64,000 nt of DNA from Sciurus carolinensis (taxonomy: Eukaryota; Chordata; Mammalia; Rodentia; Sciuridae), in assembly GCF_902686445.1 (NCBI RefSeq), contig NC_062214.1, forward strand, positions 41,735,454 to 41,799,453. The letters are read 5' to 3'. Positions 56,344-64,000 of the stretch are shown piece after piece. The notes beneath the pieces are model-generated. The model did not search any database and had not been told where the DNA came from. It saw nothing but the letters and a program-made list of their open reading frames with translations. The number at the start of each line of letters is the position of its first letter. Position 1 is the stretch's first letter. Position numbers and translations under genes: made by a program.

Positions 56344-56793
56344 TGGTATTGTTTGGGTATGAGGTATATTCTGAAAGCTCATGTATGAAAGAATGCAGGG
56401 ATGTTCAGAGATGAAATAATTAGATTATGAGAGCTGTAACCTAATATGTGGATTACTCTACTTGATGGATTAATGATTTGAAAGGACTGAGTGGTGACTA
56501 TAGGCAGGTAGGGTGGGCAGGAGAGTCAGTCCCTGGGGGTGTGACTTAAGGGATTGCACTTTGTCCCTGGCTGGTGAGTGGAACGCTACCCACTCCTACC
56601 CCACTTTGTGTTTGCCATGTTCTGAGCTGCCTTCCTTTGCTGTGTCCTTCCACCATGATGGCCTCACTTTGGGCCCAGAGCAGTGGAGTCATCCAACCGT
56701 GGACTGAACCTCTGAAACAGTGATAAACTTTTCCTCCTCTGAGTTGTTCTGGTCAGATATTTTGGTCACAGCTAGGTAAATCTAACTAAAACA
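56344..56793 (+). mobile_element. MaLR-like LTR, copy 3
   Basis: From TGGTATTGTTTGGGTAT to CTAACTAAAACA. Shares ttcagagatgaaataattag, attatgagagctgtaacct, agtggagtcatccaaccgtg and gttgttctggtcag with copy 1. Its flanks show no clean TSD. It interrupts a MIR. Confidence 0.65.
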
Positions 56794-57610
56794 TTCACCA
56801 TGTAAATGTTTGTGAAATAAAGACATGCCAAGCTGGGTGGTCCTTCCTTGTTCAAAGAATTTACAAGTTAACATTGGAACAGGACAGAGTTGGAGGGGGT
56901 GAGAGGTTGTCAGACAGGTGTTGAAGTGATTCAGAATAAGGTCAGCATTCTAGGAAACTTCATATTCACAGAAGTCATGTTGGGTCCATGGTCACCATTC
57001 TGAGTTCAAGGTCTCCCTCCCTTCCTCAAGTGTGGTTTGTGTTATTGATAATAGGGGTTACTAGCAAGAGAGGCACTGATCCATCACTGTGACAGTGAAA
57101 ATAACCTCAGGGGTCCTGTTCTGCTGACATTGAATCAGCAACTGCTGTCTCCTGAAAACAGCTAGGTGGAAGCCCAGACCCTGCTCCCATAGTCTTCACC
57201 CTGCACCCAAGGGGGACCCACTAGAGACTTCTCATGCCATCAGGGCTATACCGTATCTCCTCCATGAACAGAAAAATAGATATTTGGTGCTTTAGCCTGA
57301 CGAGTTCCTGCTGCCTCTTCTCATAGGTCACAGTGGATTATTTTTCTGAAAGGCAATTTCTCACTTGCACAGGATATAGAAAGCTTTCTCTGATATTTGA
57401 GCCTTTGGTTCCCACTAATGGGTGCAATTAGTCAGAAAGGTTATTGAATATCTATGTCATTAAGAAAGCAGCAAATGTCATGTGTGGATGTCAAGGAGGA
57501 AGCTGATGATGAAGAAGATAATGCTCGGAAATAGTTATCTTACCTGAACTAAGAATGATATCCTGCAATAAGGCTCCAAGTCTGGTTTTACCTCCATTGG
57601 GCTCCAGAAT
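56794..57610. other. MIR end, then unassigned sequence
   Basis: 56794-56825 completes the MIR. The rest (56826-57610) shows no gene and no clear repeat. Confidence 0.45.
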
Positions 57611-57725
57611 TTTTTTTTTTTTAACAGGGTCTCGCTAAGTTGGCCAGGCTGGCCTCAAACTTTCGATCCTCCTGCCTCTGCCTCCAAAGCAGCTGGGATC
57701 ACAGGTGTGTACCACCACATCTGGT
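57611..57725 (-). mobile_element. B1 SINE
   Basis: Reverse orientation: T run, then gggtctcgctaagttggcc, aggctggcctcaaactttc, ctgcctctgcctcc and gctgggatcacaggtgtg, the 7SL-RNA-derived B1 pattern. Confidence 0.9.
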
Positions 57726-58139
57726 ACTCTTCAGTCCTGATAGTGTATTTGGGTGTGCACAAGTTTTTAGGTTTAACAAAGACCAGTTTATCTTTCTTCT
57801 TTTGGCTCAAACTTTCATACATTTAAGAAGGTTTCTTTGCCTAACTGAAGGTTACAGAGATTCACCACTGAGTTTTCTTCTAAGAGCTTTAGAGGCTGCG
57901 CTCAGACTTAGGTCTCTTCATTCTGTTATGTTTACATATTTGTCCAGTACCAACGCACACTGCTGGGATCACTGTAGCTTCAAAAAAGAAAAGATAAACC
58001 ATAGACCCAAAAGAACCCAAAGCTACTACTAGAAACCCAAACAACCACTGAAGTCCATTGCCCCAACCTTAGATGGAGAACCCTCTGGTTTCTATAGAAG
58101 GCATAGAAGCAGCAAACCCAAATCGGCCTGCAGTGGAGG
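57726..58139. other. Unassigned sequence
   Basis: No gene. The frame at 57640-58032 begins inside the B1 SINE and has no recognised domain. Confidence 0.45.
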
Positions 58140-58340
58140 AATTCTATATTTTCACACTTGCTTGTATATACGGAGATCTCTGGAAGGACCCACAAGAAGC
58201 AGGTATATGGTTACGTCTAGTGGGGGCAACTGAGTGGTTGGGTAAAGGGTATAAAAGAGACTAAATTCTCACAATGCATCTGTCTGCTTTTCCAATTTTG
58301 AATCATGTACCAACATGATCCATACAAAAAGTGGAGGGAG
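58140..58340 (+). mobile_element. Ancient L1M-type 3' fragment, plus strand
   Basis: ctctggaaggacccacaaga, ggggcaactgagtggttggg and ccaattttgaatcatgtacc follow the 3' UTR of old L1s. Short and diverged. Confidence 0.5.
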
Positions 58341-59170
58341 AATAGGGTGAGATTGGTTAACAAGTACAAAGTCACAACCCAGAAGGAGGAATATGCTCTT
58401 GTGCACTTATACGGAAAGATGATTGTAGTTAACAAATACTTTATGCATGATTCAAAATAGAAGAAAGGATTTTGAATGTTCTCATCACACAGAAACAATA
58501 AATATTTGAATGATGAATAACTTAAATTTCCTAAGTTGACAACTACACAATGTATAAGTGCACCAAAACATCACACCGTGCCCTATAAAGATGTAAAATT
58601 AATTTTCTCAATTAAAAATTGAAATATTAACTAAAAACCATCCCAATGAATTCTGAAACAAATAAAATATACTCCCAGTGATACATAAAATAAAGTTTAA
58701 AATCTATAATCTATTCATGTATTGTATATGATACATTGAGTATATATGTATTGAAATATATACAATATATGCACAAAAGGCTATGCAATTAAAAAGTCCA
58801 TGTATAGGCAAACAGTTAAATAAGCATTGGTATTGAGACCCAGTGGAATACTATGTGGTGGTGACAGTGAACAGGGTAGATTCACTTGTACATAGGAAAA
58901 CCACTGTAGCTACTAAGTCAAATGGGCAAATGTGTAACAATATACCATCCATCACACATCAGACACAGACAATTCTTCGTACAAAACAAAGTTACAGGTG
59001 CTTCTTGATGATTCCAGAAGTTCTGGAAAACATCAAAATTATGATAATAATTACCTTTACTAAGGATACTAGGATAAAAATGAGATTCGCATCTGAATTC
59101 TGAGAATACATATTCATACTTTATTTGTAAAATAACATAAACATAATTTAACAAAATTAATATTTGCATT
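58341..59170. other. AT-rich sequence with LINE-like traces
   Basis: 58680-58780 is very AT-rich. 58800-58960 weakly recalls L1 3' text (agtggaatactatgtggtgg). No gene. Confidence 0.4.
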
Positions 59171-59430
59171 TAGGCCCAAATATTCATTGCTTTGTTGTTC
59201 ATGTTGACATAAGTGTCAGAAACAACTTAAAGTGTCATCAGTGGAAGAGTGGTTAAATAGATTATGCTATAGTCATGACATTTAATCACATACCACTGTT
59301 AAAGAGAATTAGGCAGATGTCTCTATAATTATAGGTATATGTAAGTGTATTGAAGGTAGACTCACTGCATATCAATAAATTGGTAATGTTTATCTTTGGG
59401 GAAGGGGCTGGGAAGGAAAGTGTCAGTGAA
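59171..59430 (+). mobile_element. Ancient L1M-type 3' fragment, plus strand
   Basis: gtggttaaatagattatgct, accactgttaaagagaatta and ggcagatgtctctataatta match the region before the stop and the 3' UTR of old L1s. Confidence 0.6.
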
Positions 59431-59627
59431 TTAGGACATAGGGTTTATTAGAGTAGATTTACATTTCTCATTCTTATGGTTGACCCACTCCATGTTTCCT
59501 TTTAGCTGTTACTTCCATTCAAAATTTCTCGTTTGACAGATTCAACAGAATTTTGGGAAAGGGGAGGGTGACTCAAAGGCAACATCTTATCTCATTTTAT
59601 TCTCAAACCTTAAAAGACCCAGAGAGT
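59431..59627. other. Unassigned sequence
   Basis: No gene or repeat recognised. Confidence 0.4.
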
Positions 59628-59804
59628 GCTAAGCATGGTGGTGCACCACTGTAATCCCCATGGCTTGGGAGACTGATGCAGCATATCAATTTCAAGGCAA
59701 GTCTTTGGAATCTTAATGCAAAACAAAATAAAAAGGTTTGAGTGTAGAGTGCTATAGGGTTCAATCCCCACTATTGCACCAAAAACAAAAAGAAAAGAAA
59801 AAAA
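59628..59804 (+). mobile_element. B1-ID composite SINE
   Basis: Forward orientation: a B1-like part (agcatggtggtgcaccactg, taatccccatggcttgggag), an A-rich linker (aaaacaaaataaaaag), then an ID-like part (gtgtagagtgctatagggtt, caatccccactattgcacc) and an A-rich tail. Same order as the reverse copy at 27213-27437. Confidence 0.85.
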
Positions 59805-59929
59805 TCCCCAAATCCAAACTACTTTATGAAAGGCAACTCATCTGCTCTGTCTTTGCCACTTCACACAACTCAAGGAAAGAAAATTTATGTTGCACGTATA
59901 ATAATTCTTTTTATCTTGAGTAGTATTTC

Positions 59930-60094
59930 TTTTTTATGCTTTTTTATTGCATTATAGTTACACATAATAGTTGGTTTCATTTTGACATAATCATACATGT
60001 ATGAAATTTAATTTGCTCCATTTCAGTACCTGGAACTTCCTTTCCCTCTCCTTCTCCCTTCCGCTGTTCCCTTTCCTCTACTCTACTGGTTTTC
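59930..60094 (-). mobile_element. L1 3' UTR fragment (part 1)
   Basis: gcattatagttacacataat, ttcattttgacataatcata and the CT-rich cttcctttccctctcc resemble the 3' UTR of an older L1 in reverse. Cut by an LTR at 60100, with part 2 at 60539-60670. Confidence 0.55.
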
Positions 60095-60099
60095 CTTCT
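60095..60099. repeat. Target-site duplication of MaLR-like LTR copy 4
   Basis: cttct here and again at 60534-60538. A 5-bp TSD fits ERVL/MaLR integration. Confidence 0.85.
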
Positions 60100-60533
60100 T
60101 GTTATGGCTTAAATATTAGTTGTCCTACAAAAGCTCATGTGTGACATACTGCAAGAAAATTTAGAGGTAAAATGACTGGGTTATGAGAACCATAACCTAA
60201 TAAGCATGTTAATCCCCTGGTAGGGATTAACTGAGTGGCCACTGTTGGCAGGTAGGGTATGGCTGGAGGAGGTAGGTCATAGGAGGCATGACTTTGGGGT
60301 ATGTAATTTGTGAGCTGAGTTCAGTTTCTCTCTGTGCTTCCTGGTGCCGGCTCCCAGTTGATTTTCTCCACCACACTCTTCCCCCATTACTCCTGCCTCA
60401 TCTCAAGCCCTGATGAATGGAGTTGGCCATCTATGGACTGAGACCTCTGAAACCATGAGCCCCTAAATAAACTTTTTCTCCTCTAATTGTTGTTAGGTCC
60501 TTTGGTCACAGCAGGTAAAAGCTGAATAAAACA
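60100..60533 (+). mobile_element. MaLR-like LTR, copy 4
   Basis: 434 bp, TGTTATGGCT to TGAATAAAACA, with an AATAAA signal (ctaaataaacttt, 60463-60475). The cleanest copy, with an exact 5-bp TSD. Shares its layout with copies 1-3. Confidence 0.75.
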
Positions 60534-60538
60534 CTTCT

Positions 60539-60670
60539 ATGTATTTATTTATTCATTTTTAATTGGTGCTTTATAGATATACATAAATGTGAAATTCACT
60601 GTGGTGTATTTATACATGCACATAGTATAATTTGGTAAAATTCATCCTGTATTTCCTCCCCCTAAGAAAA
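60539..60670 (-). mobile_element. L1 3' UTR fragment (part 2)
   Basis: gctttatagatatacataaa, tttatacatgcacatagtat and cctgtatttcctcccccta continue the L1 tail interrupted by LTR copy 4. Confidence 0.5.
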
Positions 60671-61359
60671 GGTATTTTTCTAAACACTTGGTCACTTCTG
60701 AAAGTCAGATTCTCTAAACTACTAATTTACTAAAATAACTGGCAAGCCAAATTCACATTTAGCTTCGAATATTCCAGCAGTAGATGCAGGGTAGCATTGC
60801 AAATAGATCTTGATAGTGGTATCCAAACACAGAAATGTTTGATTCAAGAAGATCCTTTCTTTCCTACTAAATTTCTCTTGAAGTTTAAATCTCATTCCCT
60901 GTAGAACAGAATTTCATTAACAACTAGAATCGTGTTTGAAATGGCTGGTTCTGAGATGCTTTTTCATTCCTGAGCCAAGAGAATGCTTTGAACATTGCTA
61001 AAGGGCGTATAGATTTGTCAATACCTTTGGGTGATGTTTGAAGAAATTCTTGTACGTAGGATACAGTGTTGTTTCATGTTACTAAGATGAAGGTGAAGTG
61101 GCCTAATAGAAAATAGTTTGGTTTGTATTTCTGGGCAGTTTGTCTCAGATTGCCTGCCCAAGTTTGTAGCAGAATTCAACTGGCAAATAGAAACACAAAA
61201 CTGGACTCCAGTTATAGCACCTATTTTAAAATACCCACGTGCCACAGGGTTGACAATTAACTGCCGTCCACAAATGTACATGTGTACAAACACAGGCATA
61301 TGCATGCTAACACCACACATTTATACATATCCAGCAGAAAGTTGCTACCTATGGGTAAC
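60671..61359. other. Unassigned sequence
   Basis: No gene. The frames here (for example 61018-61320) have no recognised domain. Confidence 0.45.
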
Positions 61360-62340
61360 TTTTTTTCTATTATAAAAGTGACATAAAAATGACATATGTT
61401 CAGTAAATAAAATTTAGAAAATCCAAAAAGGAAAATAAAAAAGAGGAAATTCAAAATCATTACTTATCTCATCATCCAGAGATAAGCTTAGTGTCATTAA
61501 TGCAGAAATCAAAAGAAGGATATAAAACTACCTATAAATTATGATCTCATGTAGTTTGCATCCTGCTTAACTTCATAATTATAGCATCAGCATTTCTCCA
61601 TGCCATTTAAAGATCAATTAAAGGCTAAAATGTGATTCGTTGTGATGTTTGAGTTTTATTGAGCTAATCATTTTTTTATTGGATATTTAGGTTGTTGCTA
61701 ATTTTTTGAGATTTTTATGTAACAGTATAATTAACGTATTTCTGCTAGTCTTTTTTGTACATCTGATTATTTTATTAGATCAGATCCTTAGAAAAAGGAT
61801 TATTGGGTCAGAGAATATGTCATGTTTTTATATTCAAGAAAAATGTGTTTTTTGTGAATCCTTGAAAATTGGCACATAGCAGGTGATCAGTAAATATTTG
61901 TTAAGTGGAGATGCATATTTTAAAGCTCTGGTTCACCGTGCCAAATTGCTTTCCAGTTAAGTTATGTTCATTTCTGCTCCCACTCATATAAAACTGAGTT
62001 TCATGCCACATTCAGCAGCATTCTGTACCATAATTTACTTTTTATCTCTGATTATTCATAGGTAGAAAATAATAGGTTTGGTTTAATTTTCACTTTTCTG
62101 AATCATAGTTTATTTTTCTAAGTACTTTTGGCTACATATTCTATAAATTATCCATTTCTAATTTTGCTTATTTGGGGGGGACCTGTTAGATTTTTAAGTA
62201 TAAAATGTATACATGTATGTATATATGTATATACATATATATCATTTATGAAATTCTTGATCTGTATTATTGCAATATTTTCCCAGGTTGTAATTTGCCT
62301 TTAATTTCATTTAATTTTAGTTTTGAAAGAAATAGACATT
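61360..62340 (-). mobile_element. Ancient L1M-type 3' fragment
   Basis: aaaatgacatatgttcagta, catcatccagagataagctt, ttggatatttaggttgttgc, gaaaaaggattattgggtca and gtgccaaattgctttccag are the reverse 3' end of an old L1. 61860-61905 has MIR/L2-like text (ggcacatagcaggtgatcag), so a small insertion is possible. Confidence 0.65.
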
Positions 62341-62789
62341 AATTTTTTAAAACATTTCATGGGATCTAGTGGATTTAAAAAAAAATCCCTTGCTTTGCTT
62401 TTGAATTGAAAATGAAGTACTTTCAAGATTAATGAAATGCTCTCTGGAACAATTCGTTTATTTCACATATTAACTCTTTTATTTACCTAGCATCTAATTT
62501 GCATAGGATATGACATGATTAAGTTTTCTCTTCCAAGAACCCAAATTGAAGTACCTGTTGTAATTATCTATTGTTTCCTGTTGTTGTGATGATGTTTTCT
62601 TATTGTGCACCATATTCTTACAAATTCTAGGATTTGTTTCAGACCTTCAGCTATACGCCTATGGTCTTGAGTGTCACATGTTCTTAATTGTTAAATATTT
62701 ATAATGCCAAGTAGAAAATTTTCATTGTACATTTTCTACAAGCACACAGCTCTTTTATCCCAGGGTGAGGCATGTACAGTCTCACAGTG
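62341..62789. other. Unassigned AT-rich sequence
   Basis: No gene or clear repeat. Confidence 0.4.
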
Positions 62790-62960
62790 AAAAGTGAACA
62801 GATAACTCAGAGAACTAGTCTCTAAGTCTAGTACCAAGATTTGGCCCCTGAGAAGCTTCTCAACCTCTGTGAACCCAGTTTTCTTATTTGCTATATGGAC
62901 ATTATCATATTAACCTTCTGGTTGCTGTACTTAATTTAGGTCATGTTAAAGAATTCAATT
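62790..62960 (+). mobile_element. MIR SINE
   Basis: cttctcaacctctgtgaacc, cagttttcttatttgctata and atatggacattatcatatta follow the MIR core in plus orientation. Confidence 0.65.
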
Positions 62961-63098
62961 CAGGACATTCTCAGCTTTAAGTATTTGGTAACTATTTGCT
63001 GTTGACAATATTGTTTTAATTCTTATTTTCCTTATCTACATAATTTTGGGGGTTGACATTATATTAATCAGTGTTCTCTAGGAAAACAGAACCAACAG

Positions 63099-63530
63099 TG
63101 CACTGCTTAACAATGGGGGTGGGTGGGAGTACAATCTGAGAAACATATTGTTAGGTGATTCCATCATTGTGCAAACATCAAAATGTACATATACCGCCTC
63201 GATGTCAATCACTCAACATGGTCTATGGACACAATCAAGAGACAAGGTAAACAAGATGTATAAGGCACTTCTAGTGTAATAGAATATTGTTTTAAATATT
63301 TGTTTAAGTAGAGCAAATATCTTCTAAAACAATGATAAATGTATAGTATGGTAAATACATAAGCCAGTAACAGTGGTTTATTATCATTACAAGTATTATA
63401 TACATCTTTGTATTGGTATTTTTATGTGACTGGCAGCAAGGTAAATTTGTTTATCACCACAAACCCATGAGGAATGCATTGCACTATAGTAGCCACATCA
63501 TTAGGTTTTAGGAAATTGTCAGATTCATTA
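63099..63530 (+). mobile_element. Tigger-type DNA transposon remnant
   Basis: cagtgcactgcttaacaatg, ttgttaggtgattccatcat, catgaggaatgcattgcact, catcattaggttttaggaaa and the flanking TA fit a TcMar-Tigger MITE. No transposase frame. Confidence 0.65.
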
Positions 63531-63599
63531 TTGGTATTATGGAAACAGTGCCATGCATGTTGTTTCTTTATTGACAGACACTTAGTTATGTAGTATGTG

Positions 63600-63660
63600 A
63601 CTATGTGTATGTGTGGTTTTGTGTGTGGAGAGAGAGAGAGAGATAAAGAGAGAGAGAAAG
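63600..63660. repeat. TG-rich then (AG)n simple repeat
   Basis: tgtgtatgtgtgg followed by gagagagagagagag and gagagagagaaag. Confidence 0.9.
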
Positions 63661-64000
63661 ACTGGAATCCAGAGACTTGGATTCCTGAGAACCTCTTCTC
63701 TAGACATCCTATACACCTTTCCCATTCCACATCAATTGAAATGACTTAAGTCCCACTTAAATGTAATACTGAATAGTGCAAGTTCTGCTTTTAAAAGCCT
63801 AGAAGAAGAGACAGGCAAATATATATATGAATACCTTTAATAATACAGTATCTAGGAGCTGTAATCGAAAATAAATGTAATGCTAGGGGAGTAGGAAGGA
63901 TGGAATGAGTCATTGCCATATTGGGAAAAGAGAAAAGGATTCATGAAGGAGGTGATGTTTCAGCTGGGTGATGAAGTTAACAAAGCAGAAATCATCAAAG
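63661..64000. other. Unassigned sequence to the window edge
   Basis: No gene. The last 100 bases (gaaggaggtgatgtttcagc) weakly resemble an ancient mammalian repeat. Confidence 0.4.

Noticed and set aside
63422..63730. Minus-strand 102-codon frame
   Set aside because: Runs through a Tigger remnant and an (AG)n repeat, giving a Ser/Leu run. No protein features.

Overview
This is a non-genic stretch of mammalian nuclear DNA made mostly of retroelements. I found no host protein-coding exon, tRNA or rRNA gene. The SINEs point to a sciurid rodent (squirrel, ground squirrel or marmot). Several copies have an ID-type tRNA-derived core (reverse strand: 'CTAGGCAAGTGCTCTACCACTGAGCCAC' style text, quoted only in part per entry), and others are B1 or joined B1+ID units. 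The order is inferred from recalled repeat families, not from a database search.

Layout. (1) 1-19.3 kb is a stack of minus-strand L1s. L1-A runs off the left edge and ends near 12,998. It is split by a full-length L1-B (743-7673, 12-bp target-site duplication, TSD) and by a 741-bp IAP-like solo LTR (8211-8951). A further full-length L1-C (13062-19297, 14-bp TSD) sits in an ancient L1 beside it. (2) 19.3-29.5 kb holds ancient L1 fragments on both strands, a MaLR-like LTR, ID and B1-ID SINEs, and a 5'-truncated middle-aged L1. (3) 29.5-35.8 kb is L1-D, the best-preserved element, with a 15-bp TSD and an uninterrupted 1282-codon ORF2. That ORF2 has FAED in place of FADD at the reverse transcriptase active site, and ORF1 is broken by one extra base in a homopolymer. 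(4) 35.8-39.1 kb contains a Tigger-like DNA transposon and unassigned sequence. (5) 39.1-45.2 kb is L1-E, full-length, 18-bp TSD, lightly frameshifted. (6) 45.2-47.3 kb holds an older plus-strand L1 3' half. (7) 47.3-54.9 kb is a decayed plus-strand ERVL element. It is interrupted by a minus-strand, internally deleted IAP-like betaretroviral provirus (49155-53453) with two LTRs, a tRNA-Phe primer binding site and remnants of gag, integrase and env TM. (8) 54.9-64 kb contains MLT1-like, MaLR-like, MIR, B1, B1-ID, ancient L1 and Tigger remnants.

How it works together. There is no operon or pathway here. The shared biology is retrotransposition. The L1 copies supply the endonuclease/reverse transcriptase family that also mobilises ID and B1 SINEs, as the A-rich tails and TSDs show. 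The LTR elements entered by integrase, as their short TSDs show. Notable recurring signals are degenerate telomere-like hexamers in the 3' UTR of all four L1s whose 3' end is visible, YY1-like motifs at the 5' end of each L1 and in both IAP-like LTR types, and two different repeated 5' UTR architectures. I did not find a new defence or metabolic system.
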